64,000 bases of DNA, taken from contig CM049313.1 of assembly GCA_026874595.1 (NCBI GenBank), positions 45,972,659 to 46,036,658 of the forward strand, written 5' to 3'. The translations under genes and the position numbers were made by a program. The DNA is from Sipunculus nudus. Taxonomy: Eukaryota; Annelida; Sipuncula; Golfingiida; Sipunculidae. Within the stretch, counting starts at the first letter, position 1. Each line of letters starts with the position of its first letter. Positions 22,701-33,702 of the stretch are shown piece after piece. A model generated the notes under the pieces. The model saw only the letters and a list, made by a program, of their open reading frames with translations, did not search any database and was not told the origin of the DNA.

Positions 22701-25700
22701 TTATAATTTCAATACCTTTCCTTTAACATTTATACATAAAACTCGTAACGATGTTACGTGGATGTCAAGTGAAAACCTTATAGAACCAGTGTTTCTTAGG
22801 ACCTACAAACAAAAGTATTGTCTTTCTATTTTAGTTCAGCACAGTTATAATACTGCACAGGTTTTCACATATTAGAGTATATAGAATATGAGTGAATTAC
22901 TCTGCCACCGTTCCATTACAGCTCATGCGAAGGGACAGGTACACCTATTGTTAACCAATTACACACAATGTTGACCTCTTTGTCTGACAGGCAGTCACAG
23001 TGCTCGTGCACTATTATTTTTTTTCGAGGGCTTGGATTGAAAATGTGCAGTAAGAGGGCCTTTTCCTAGAGCGCATTTACATTCGCAATTGTCAAACATT
23101 TGTTCCTCTTGAGAGGAGATGCAAATATTAAATTCTTTGAACATTTAACTATTAACAATATAATATAAGTATATATTAAGTACAAGCTGCAACAATTACT
23201 AATCATTATGGGAAAACCTTCAGCAAAATTTATAAGAAACTTAAATCATTATATTACGGTTTCAAACGAAGAATACATAAGATTTAAAAAAAATAACTTT
23301 AACAGTAAATGTACTGCCTTCTTTATTAGGCAACGAGAATACAGTCAGTTAACCACTTTATTGCTCCGAAAATACACTGCACAGAACAAAGTTCTGACTT
23401 CACTTGTGACAAGTTGGTCTAAGCATGCAAATGCGAGTGCGATGCAAATGGGATGCGATGTTGTTGATAAGAAAGTACAAAAAAGAATGAAAGCAATACT
23501 TACTACTGAGAAACTAAGTTATAAAAATATGAAAATTCTTATGAACATTACATCTTATGTATGGTTCCAGCATGTGTCTCATGGCTCCTACCATTGTCTT
23601 GCCCAGAATATATATTGAATATTTAACATAAGTCAAACACTATGCCATGGTAAGTTACTTTAAAAACCTTAATACGTTGATTAAAGACCCAAATATATCA
23701 CACACATTCGCTGTATTCACTGTAGGTTTTACATTTGGATAATGCAGGACATATTGCACGACATACGTACAATGTAAATGAATAGGCCATGGACGTGTAA
23801 TATACTAGAGAGTACAGTATTTATGAAGGATACAGCAAAGGTATATTGTTTTGATATAAATAGAAAACTACGCATAAGAATTTACGAACGGCACTCCAAC
23901 GTAAGCTGACATTCATCGCCAGGATCTATACAAGACCGAAGGCGCACTTAAAGGAATTTCTAACAAATGATCAATTTCATTCATTCAAAAATACAGAAAT
24001 CTATAAATTTACGTATACAAGAGATATATACTCACGCTGTGGCGGAGTCTAGGCTACATCTAATCCCCGCTAATTGGCGATAACCTGCACCAATGCAACT
24101 ATTTTGGAACGACAACCGTGTTCTCTACCTCTGAGGTAGGAGGTAGAAAGCCTAGAAACTTAGACGTGTGAACGGTTTAGTAAAACAGCCAGAAGAAATG
24201 CAGATGGAATTTATAGACTGTCCGAGTCGGCGACACACCTTAAATCTCTAGTCTCTAGACGAATTCTGTACATTTTAAATAGAAAACTCACTCTTGACTG
24301 AATGCCTCCTATATGGGTCATATTTATTGTCTTGTTAAGCTTGGCACGACGATCGCAAATTGTTCTCTTCGTCTCATAGACTTCCTGGGTCAACCTTTGG
24401 GGAAGCCAGACATTTTGGCCACCAGCGCCAGCCGACGGGATGGGGCATTGCTATCTTAGTGCTTTCTCTCAATGCGCGGAAAACCGCTGTATAATCCCAC
24501 CGGTCACGTGACCTGTGTCCGTGGTTCGGTCTCTCCATGTACCCATAACAAAATTCGTGCAGTAGAAGAGGGAGGGAGCAACTTTGCTCCCCTCCTCATC
24601 TTGTAAAACCAAATATACGTTGGCGATTCAATACCATTGATTTACTTGCCATTGATTGTACAAAAAGTTATAACCAATCTAGGCACACTCCATGGCTCAG
24701 GTGGTGGCGTACGGTAGTGCCTTGTTTCCGGGGTGGGGATGGGAAAGGGGGGGGGGGGGGCATGGGTTCCTTAATTTTTAGCGAAATAAAATACCCATGT
24801 TTTATAATAATAGCAGTTTCGGGATGATTAGAATGTCATCCAAATAGCTTCAGATTTCCCTCCAGTAGTCTCATTTATAAAAACAATTAGGATAGGTTAT
24901 GCGTCGATTGCTTTAACAATTTGTTATAAACGGTTAGTATCTTAAGTCAGATTTATATTATGAAAATAAAAATAAAGTGTTAAAAGTGAGTAAAAATAAC
25001 ATTCGTATAGCCAGAAAACGTACTCTTATAACCTGTAGTAGGAGTGAGGAAATATTGATATTTTGAGGATTGATTAGAGCGAGCTATTGTCCGGAGGGGA
25101 TTTTGAACGTATTTCCTTTTTTCGAGGTTTCGGGGGGGGGGGGGGGGGAGGCTTTCTCACTCATATGGATCTCCCCCTATATATTATCTCAACAGAAAAA
25201 AAAGTACAGGGCCGTCCTTTATTAATTAATCTGGACGTACGGCAGCGCTTTACAATAAACACAGCGCCGTATGCCAGTAGTTGTTTCTTTTAAGTCGGGT
25301 ATTTAGACATTTAATTCCAAAAGACAGTCAGTGGTGAATCTGAAAAAGAAATTCTCAGGGTGTCATAAAATCTCTTACAGCCCTTGAAATGCAATGAAGC
25401 TTTCCGTTGTGTTAATAAAAGCTTCATAGTTTTCCATTAAATACATTTTGGGAGGTTCAGTATTCCGTACAGCTCAGAATTCCATCGGATTATGTTTCCG
25501 TTTTCGTGTATTTTAAGAAACGCTGAACGCATTTTATTGACAAAGGTAAAAAAGATGCACCAAGCCAACCGACGTACTCTTGTTTTACTGCTTGACTCCG
25601 TGTTCATAAAAATATACTTATATTGCTTTTTTGGCGTGCTGATTTTATTATATATATATATCACACGAATATTCGAGCTGGAAGGACTAATTATTGTTCG

Positions 25701-27119
25701 GTTAAGTATCACCATTCATTTAATTAGCTTTTCCACGTTTTATAGATATTCATATGTAAACTTATAACGTAATCAATGTTTATCATACACGTTGGCCATT
25801 CCTTAATTTCCTTTTGTGTGTCAAAATGGAGTATTTGAATTTTTCATGTCTTCATCATTAATAAAATGCGAAAAACTTTCCGATAGAGTTGGTGAAAAAA
25901 ATTAAACTTTACACTGAAACAAAATTCATGGCGACAATTAACATAAATGTAAAATTGTAATTTTTTAAATATTTTGATACTTGACGATAGATCTTTTAAT
26001 CAGGTTCTATCTGTGTGTGTGTGTTTGTACGAGAGTGTTTAAGTCCGTAGAGTTTGTATATTAACGACAACTAAACCTCTTTATGCATCACCAACAAAGA
26101 GTTCAGTAGCAACAAAGGTGTGTGATTATACAAACACTCTGGGACAGAATATATTGGTGTAAACTTGTTCAACAGGTGACAAGATAGGGGCGTTGCCATT
26201 GGCTGCCGCAAAGATAGGGGGCATGATTAAGCATGTCAAATGGGTTATGTTTACACTAAGGTTCATTATAAGTGTTCTTTCATTTTTTCGCGATAAATTA
26301 TTGACAGAAATTGATCGACCGCCGGGCGTTATTTATTAATTTATCATGACACAATAATGAACAATCATGCATTACACATGCATGATGATTTAGTTAAATG
26401 TATAACAATAATTCCAAATTTACATTTATTTCCTGGTAAATGATACTTTCATTTTGAGTATTAAAGAGTAAATAAAAAGTAATATTGGGCTAAATATATT
26501 TACATATATAAGAGAGCACATTTTGTTTAGCGGGCATGCCAAACAATGCGATACCAAAACCCCTTGTCCTTTCTACTCTCTTGCAACAGACCAATATTTA
26601 GTGTATAACGCTTATACGCTTTGCGGTCCCACGGTTATTATTCTCGCTTCATTCTAAACAAGCATGCGTTATTGCTCAAGTGTTAATAAATGTGTTGATT
26701 AAACCTGCACGGCCACTCCATAGGGAACCAGGCCACAGGGTTAATGAATATTAGTTCAAGCACAGGTGCGGATTATGTTTATAAATTTGCAGCTGCGTTG
26801 GCCCTAAACCAAAGTTTTATCCGATTTGATCCGGTTCCTGATCGAAGTAGCTGTGCTATATAAAACTTACATCCTTCCTGAATTTGTAATCGTGAGAACA
26901 GAGGCAGGTTTACCTCGAAAAGGGACGGAAATAGTGCAGATGTTACTACATCAAAGAAAACAAGGAATCATTTTCCCCCAACACTGACTTGTCTGTACTT
27001 GCATGGTCCAGGTTAAGATTATTCTGGTTGCTAAAAATCATACTAGGAGTGGAATTAGTGAAATTTGAAACATGTTGACCAAGAGACACACAGTCATAGA
27101 AAGTCTAGGTGCTTAAATC

Positions 27120-27915
27120 ATGATTTTGGCATTTAGCTTGCAGAATATATATGTTACCATGACCTAATTTTTCTATGGAGATTTGCCTTAGACTTCCCCG
27201 ATTGTTACGTTTGAAGACTCTAGGGCTAGCTGATACCATTTGTGCCTATCTGACATTCAGAGTGTTAAAAATCATGTGTATGGCCCGTGGTTTGCAGAAT
27301 ATAGATCACCATGACCTAATTTCACGGTCCATGGAGATTTACCAATGACCTCCATCAGTATAATGTTAGAAGATTTTAGATCAAATGGATACAATTTTTG
27401 TCCCGTCTTACTCACTTGGTGGTCTAAATAATGTTTTCGGCCTGTAGTTCGCAAAATATAGGTCACCATGACTTAAGATCAGGTTTCTGAGGAGATTGGC
27501 CTAGGACCTTCCTGAATTAACAGTACGAAGTTTCGAGGTCTAACGGCTACTGTTTGTGCCCTGTTAACGGCTGGATTGCTTTATTTGAAGGTCTAAAAAT
27601 TGAGACACTAATGCGTAAAAATTAGTAACAAATACAGGTGGCGCTACAATTCTTGAGAACTTCATGATCATTAAGCATGGAAAGAATCAAGGCAATCGGT
27701 GCATTAGTTATTTACATACTGGAGCTTTTTTTGGAGTAAAATTTGTTTTAATCATTCGGGGGTGCAATAAAAAGCCCATTTGAATCAGAGAATATAGGTC
27801 GCAGTGACATAATTTCACCTGTCCAGGGAGAATTTTATAGACTTCTATTGATCTTTAGTTAGAAGTTTCTAAGTCGAGTGGTTATGATTGTGCCCCGTTA
27901 TTGGCCAACCGGACG
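27120..27915. repeat. Four-unit diverged tandem repeat (CACCATGACCTAATTT units)
   Basis: Units of about 165 to 310 bp start near 27138, 27293, 27447 and 27785. Each begins GCAGAATATAGGTCACCATGACCTAATTT-like and continues with a GGAGATTT word, a GAAG...TCTAG/TCGAG word and TTGTGCCC. They are very diverged from one another, indicating age. A fragment CCGGACGGACAAAG near 27910 marks the end, as in the CCGTCCGTCC-type molluscan repeats. Confidence 0.55.
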
Positions 27916-28875
27916 GACAAAGAGTGATTGCAATATCCATAATGACATTCAATCACCTGAGCTAAAAAAAAATCAGATTTTCGATGAAAATGGACACCGC
28001 ACACGTGTCACAACCAAAATAATGGTAAATCGGATTAAGACACGATTTCTAGTAACTGGAAAGCTGGTAGAATAAGCTGGTGTTGCCCGCGTTAGTATGG
28101 CTGGTTCAGTACACTCACATCCTAATAGACATTCGTTTACTGGTGACAGGAGATGAATCCCCCTGCGGGTTTGTTGGGACCTTAGACTGACCATCTAGCG
28201 CAGCTGGACATAAAATATGCATGTTCATCATCGAAGGACAATGAGTTTCTTACCGTTTACGACAATTAGTTTCCCACCTATTTACGATTGTCGTGACAGT
28301 CCTGTTGGCGGTCCTAAAGACGACATTAGCTGTATTCACTGCTTTATTGCTAAGATGTGGTAATTATGCAAGTATTTATGCTAGTTTTAGCTTATTATAT
28401 TGATAATGATTTCGCAGTTTATGGCATCATATAAATGTAATTTTTTTTTAAACTAGTGGTGACCATAATACAGATATAGGGAGTTTGTAATATAGTCATT
28501 ATACTGGTCTCAGTCATGCTGATTAAATTTTTTATACCTGGTCTGCTGATGATTTAAAGAATTATGATGATTACTTTCATTATGAAGATGACAGTTTTCA
28601 TACCTACCATGACCATGATGACAAAAAAAGGTTCTTATACTATTTTGTCTTATTTAAGGATTATGTTAATAACGATAATGATTTCATTTTTTTTTCAATG
28701 ATGATGATAATAATGATTATGGGTATGATACTTTTGAAAGTCGTTTTATTAGTGCGTGATGATGTATTGCAACATTTTGTTAGGGGTTGATCAGGGAGAA
28801 TGAAGAACCCATTCCGATAGTACGATAATATTGGTGATTTACAGACAGTAATGATTAATGGTTTACTTTTAACAG

Positions 28876-29096
28876 ACGATGAAGAACTCCTTGACCGTAA
28901 CTACAAGTGCTGCGGGCGCTGTTGTGCGTGTTTCATCTGCTGGCTCAAGTTCCAGAACGGGCTGAATACAATTGTGTCGGACCCGATCTTCGAGTTGTTC
29001 ATCACGCTCTGTATCTTCCTCAATACCGTCTTCCTGGCCATCGAGTACCACGGCATGAGTGAGGAGCTCAAAAACGCCCTCAACATCTCCAATTAT
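28876..29096 (+). CDS. Nav2: Nav2 exon: pre-domain II segment and domain II S1
   Basis: The exon follows CTTTTAACAG and completes an Asp codon. It encodes DEELLDRNYKCCGRCCACFICW, the Cys-rich lead-in before domain II, then LFITLCIFLNTVFLAIEYHGM (S1) and NALNISNY. It ends AATTAT|GTAAGT in phase 0. Its 3' end is duplicated in degenerate form down the next intron. Confidence 0.95.
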
Positions 29097-29620
29097 GTAA
29101 GTTTGAACAATACATTTTGGGCTCTAAATGCAATAACAATCTCCAGTTAGGCGAGTGTTAAAATGTATTTGGTGCTCTCAAAATGTTATCAACATATCTA
29201 TAATAATGTTGGTGATAACGATATCTAGAATTAAAAAAGCCCTCAACATTTCTTTTGATTAGGTGGAAAGAATGTCTCTAGCTTTAAAAATGCCGTCAGC
29301 ACGTCTGATAATATAATTTAAAACAGTAGCTCTGGAGCTGAAAATGCCCTCAACATGTCCGTTTATTTAAGTGATAAGAATGTCTCTTGCATTGCGGAAA
29401 TGCTGTTAACACGTCTGATTAAATAATTTTAAACAATGGCTCTGGAGTTAACAGTGCCATCAACATGTCCAATTATGCAATATTAACATTGTCTCTGGAA
29501 ATAAAAAAATGCCACCCATACTTCTCATATTATTTCATTTTTAACAATATCATTAAATAACTTCTACTTCAACATCTCAAACCATGTAAAAAAACACACA
29601 AGTTTCTTTTCTTCTTAAAA
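29060..29620 (+). repeat. Degenerate tandem repeat of exon end plus splice donor
   Basis: The exon end GAGCTCAAAAACGCCCTCAAC...TATGTAAGTTTGAACAAT is followed by about nine decayed copies of some 50-65 bp. Recognisable cores are GCCCTCAACATTTC (29239), GCCGTCAGCACG (29291), GCCCTCAACATGTCC (29347) and GCCATCAACATGTCC (29456), each after an AAAA or GGAG word and before an ATTTAA/ATTATG word. The donor position is usually mutated. Confidence 0.8.
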
Positions 29621-30250
29621 TTATATTGTAAAAGTATGCAAAATTTACCGAGATCAGGTTCAATAAATTATCATGACTCTTTGGAAATCTCTAATTTTAA
29701 TGACGCAAAATTATCATCCTGACCGTGACGACCGTGTTATTATCTGCATGTGAGTCAGTTTAATATTATGCCAACTCAACTTTTTTCATAATGCCTTTTG
29801 GTTTCTATTACCTTATTGGTAATATTTATTTATTTATCCGGAAAACTTCCTAGGAGTCAGGGCTTTTGGGTTTTTTGAAGTACAGTTATTGTTATTGATT
29901 TATCAGCACACCCTAATTTTCTAACGAGAAACATTTCTTTGTTGTTAAATTTTCGATTTGGCAATAAGCTGGAGCTTGACTTGTATAACTGTACGTTGCA
30001 GGGTAAATGACCGAAAACACCACCTTCCTTTTGAGCTCACCTGCATTTTGCTAGGATTTACAAAGGAATCGTGCAAAACAAACATCTACCCTGCACTCAC
30101 TTCGTTGTGTTTCACTGAAAATACGAATCACGGCGAAATTTTAAAGTACACGAGAAACTCGCTTGTTGGTGTTATAAACGTTCCTCTAATTTAAAAAATT
30201 AGTTATCTGAGCAAATAATTTTTCACCACCGTATATAAATTATATTCCAG

Positions 30251-30421
30251 GTATTCACCACGATCTTTACAATGGAGGCCCTGCTGAAGCTGACAGCGAC
30301 CAGCCGTTTCTACTTTAAGACAGGTTGGAACATCTTCGATCTGGCAATCGTTGTCGCCAGCCTCATAGACATCGCAGTGCAAGGGATCGACGGACTCTCT
30401 GTGTTCAGAGCATTCAGGCTG
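30251..30421 (+). CDS. Nav2: Nav2 exon: domain II S2, S3 and first half of S4
   Basis: The exon follows TATTCCAG and encodes VFTTIFTMEALLKLTAT (S2), GWNIFDLAIVVASLIDI (S3) and the start of S4 (GLSVFRAFRL). It ends AGGCTG|GTCAGT in phase 0. S4 is completed by one of the two downstream exons at 50420 or 51460. The donor GTCAGT is less standard than others in the gene. Confidence 0.93.
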
Positions 30422-30861
30422 GTCAGTGTCATAAAACTGATTATTTGATTGTACCTGTAGTATGATTGTCATTTTTATTAACCGGACATGCATGTTATCA
30501 ACCAAATCCAGGTACCTCGGTAAAAGCGATACGATAGGAGATGGCTGGACCGTATCCCTGCCGGTTTATACGGCTTAATTGGGTCCGCTTTAGTGCATAT
30601 GGGTCAAACATGTCGAGGCCCGGGATGTAATCGGCATTAAAACTGTTTCTTTAACCTGCAGGCCCAAATTTAGTAAAGTAGTTTTTCCGTGAAGTCGTAC
30701 TGCATCAGCCATTCTGAATTCACTCTAATGCACTCTGCTCAGTGGCGCATAGCCCCAGGGTGTTTTTGGCAACATACTAGTCCTTGGCCCCGGCCTGATA
30801 CGCTTCCCTCAGGTCAATTGGAAAGCAATACTGTACAAGCTTAATAACCTATAAATATCTG

Positions 30862-30953
30862 ATTGCAATGGATCAACAGCCGTGCCTAGAGCTTTCAGAG
30901 TGACCAGTGTAATTAAAATAGTCAAGAAAGGGAGATACGTGATAAGCAATGTC
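30862..30953 (+). pseudogene. Diverged copy of the domain II S4 exon end
   Basis: The text GGATCAACAGCC...AGAGCTTTCAGAGTGACCAGTGTAATTAAA matches the end of the exon at 30251-30421 and its first intron bases (AGAGCATTCAGGCTGGTCAGTGTCATAAAA). Translated, it reads VPRAFRVTSVIKIVKKGRYV before a stop, resembling an S4 with basic residues at three-residue spacing. No splice sites suitable for exon use are evident. It is best read as a relic of a donor-spanning duplication. Confidence 0.6.
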
Positions 30954-31240
30954 TAATGCAACGTTACCTACCGCGAAAACAGTGGTCTCTATTCTTGTCC
31001 ATATTGATTATGCATATATTGTATTATTCATGATAATTTGTAATCGTGCTGATTTTAACGGCGATACCTTAGTTGCTTTGGAGCGCCATCTGGTGGTCAT
31101 GTTTGAACGAACCTTTTTATTTATTTCCTTTATGAAACATCGCTTACATTGCTAACCATAGTGTTGGTATAAATCGTGCAGTTTGCGTGCAATCCACATT
31201 GGGGATGCACACAGAAATGTGCGAGGGGGAACCTGTGCCG

Positions 31241-33488
31241 CGGGTAGCTTAAATTAACATGACATAAGTGATCATAAATGGTGGTGTGTAATCGTGAATG
31301 AATTAATTAACCCGGTGAGATAAGGCTTTCTCGGAATATATATTCTAATGCTGAAACCATCTGCCGTAAAATTACCTGTTGGTTTCAGATTTAATGATTG
31401 TAAACTTATACTTTTAAAAATTATATGATATGTACAGAAGAACAATTTAGAAACATCAAATTTCACACAAAAATTTGGCCTGTACAATTTATGAAACAGC
31501 CTGCAGAAAACAATGTAAACAATTTAAACATATATTTTTAGTCATAAAATGCTGAAGAATGGATTCCATGTTTTGAATAATGTATGATACGTCGACAGGG
31601 AGTACATTTCACGGTTCTAGGTTTTCCTCGAACCGTAACTAATTTTTTATTTCTCTGGGCTCAACGTTTTATTCCCTCAGGTTCAATGTTTTATTCCCTC
31701 CGGGCTCAACCACCAGTTGCATATTTGTTAATATTCATTGTTTTCGGAAATTCATAAAATATCTTCTGGGAATGTTCACCATCAAGTTGTGGGTGCTAAT
31801 CATTTTTAAAGATATAAAAGCTTTGCCAGTTTAAAAGAGTGGTTATATTAATCCTTATCACTTCGCTAAGATGTGTTTAAGTAGTCATATAAATATTTGA
31901 TAAAACTAACATTTGAGGCCAAGAAAAGTTGGGTTCTCGTACACCTTTTTAAAGATTGAATCATTTCAAAATAAAATTAATAAAAATAGTGACCCATGGG
32001 TCTCGACGCTGAGCTAAATTTGTCAATAAGAATATTTTTATGAGTTATATAAAATGTGAATCCTGTGACCTTAACCCTTGACCTTGTGACCAATAAATCT
32101 GAGAACTTTCTACCCTTGAACTAACAGCATTTAAATTATCATAACAATCTTAAAAAAAATTAGTCCAGTGACCTTGACCTCTGACCAGATAACCTCAAAT
32201 CGGCATTTTTATTCCACTTTTGGCAGGTAAGCCATGTGTGAAAGATGGAAGGTTTGGATGGATTTGCAGTGCATCTACAATCTTTTTAAAGATGTGGGTC
32301 CTGTGACCTTTACCTTTGACCTCGGGACCAAATAATAAAAATCATTCTTAATTTCGCAAGGGGTCATCAAAAAATCAAATCTGAAGCCATTCTGCCTATC
32401 CAAACCAGTATGTCAAAAAAACTGGAATTATTATCTGGAAACTAATTTGTGGACAGATGGCCCCTGTGACCTGTACCTTCGACCTTGTGACCCCAAAATC
32501 AATTAAGTTCTTACTTATATTCTTGCTTCCATAGTGGATCATTAATAAATCAGGTTTGAAGCCTGTCTAACCGAACCAGAGTTATCATCCATCAACTAAT
32601 TTGTGAATGAAGCTTCTAGGGCCAGCGGATAGGTTGTGCCTTGCTAAAGGACAGCCGGACGGACGACAAACAAAGCCCATGCCTACACCTCAGGTGACTT
32701 TCATTATATTTAATGCAGTTGGTTGGGGGTTAAAATTCACGCGCGATGCCCGACAAACCAAACTTTTTTTGGCCTTAGATTAAAATGGTGATCATGGTGA
32801 TATTCACTGTCGAATAAAGGACAAAAACATTAAAATGTATAAATTGTCAGTGGAAAGTGGCGGGGACTGACTGGAGGGAAGGTCCGTTATTCCAACAGCC
32901 CTATCACCTGGTGTATACAGAGATGATAATTTGAAGAATACTCGGGATATTTTAGTGAATATATTCTTACGTATGCTTCGTTTTCACTCGAAACCCCTGT
33001 CTTATTCGATTAATTTGTGATATACAGTGTGCAGTCAACGTATCTTTTAAGTAGATTTTTGTTTTCCTTGTTTGTATTCTTAATCACGTATTCCATGTGT
33101 GGTGTTTTACTCAGTTTTATTTATTATTAATTTATTATTAATTTTTCTTTGTTGTGGTTACTATTATGTTTCTGTAGTACTCTCTAAATAGGACCTCTCA
33201 GTGTAATTGGTCAAGAACAGATGTAATTAGATATTACGTTTATGATACATTTGGTTTCACAGCATTAATTTAAAATATCATTATTTCTTCTATTTTTCCA
33301 ATTGAATTTGTCCAATATTTGACTTATAGATAAGCAGGAATTTAGAAAAAAATCTGTATAACAAAACGAAATAAATAGCAGTATTCCTGCCCTTAAAGAT
33401 GTACTTACTTGTCGTTTTAATTAGTTATTTTATCAATTTTTTAAACACTGAAAATATCTTTAAATCGATAGTTGAGGTTGTGGTGATG
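31241..33488 (-). repeat. LINE 5' segment, leftmost copy (no body attached)
   Basis: This is ~99% identical to 39143-41392 and 47047-49296, differing for example by a 2-bp indel near 31341. It contains four clusters of TGACC/TGACCT half-sites (about 32068-32100, 32168-32192, 32307-32330, 32465-32492), a CCGGACGGACGAC word, and a relic of the Harbinger-like end (TTTTTTTGGCCTTA near 32765-32778). It ends on the left at a five-base microhomology (CGGGT) without a coding body, so the third copy is truncated at its 3' side, the reverse of the usual LINE truncation. Confidence 0.85.
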
Positions 33489-33702
33489 TTGTTGTAACCT
33501 TTATTTCCTCCACTGAGCGGAGAATCAACAATTTACAATGATATAACATTAGATGAAAGTTCAATACAATATCACACAAAAAATACACATATATATATAA
33601 TAATACATGTGCAACCTTCCCTGATAAATGCACTTTGTTACATACACACTTTTTTGTTTACAAATACGTTCTAATGAATTCCAAGGTATAAAAACCTTCC
33701 AA

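Larger units (their letters stand above)
19504..28875 (+). other. Intron, I-II linker to domain II (9.4 kb)
   Basis: No gene is supported. It contains degenerate repeats at 20055-21150, a TA run at 22650-22697, poly-G tracts (24747-24760, 25132-25148) and a four-unit diverged tandem repeat at 27120-27915. ORFs at 22196-22540 and 23208-23618 have no recognised relatives and no splice context. Downstream of 28080 to the acceptor nothing but AT-rich sequence with TGATGATAATGA-type words is seen. Confidence 0.65.

Noticed and set aside
23208-23618. 136-codon + strand ORF
   Set aside because: Composition is typical of AT-rich intron sequence and no family is recognised; not annotated as a gene.
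31241-33488. True LTR of a retrovirus-like element
   Set aside because: Ends lack TG...CA, there is no tRNA primer site or protease/integrase, and the enzymes are APE endonuclease plus LINE reverse transcriptase; the segment fits a LINE 5' region better.
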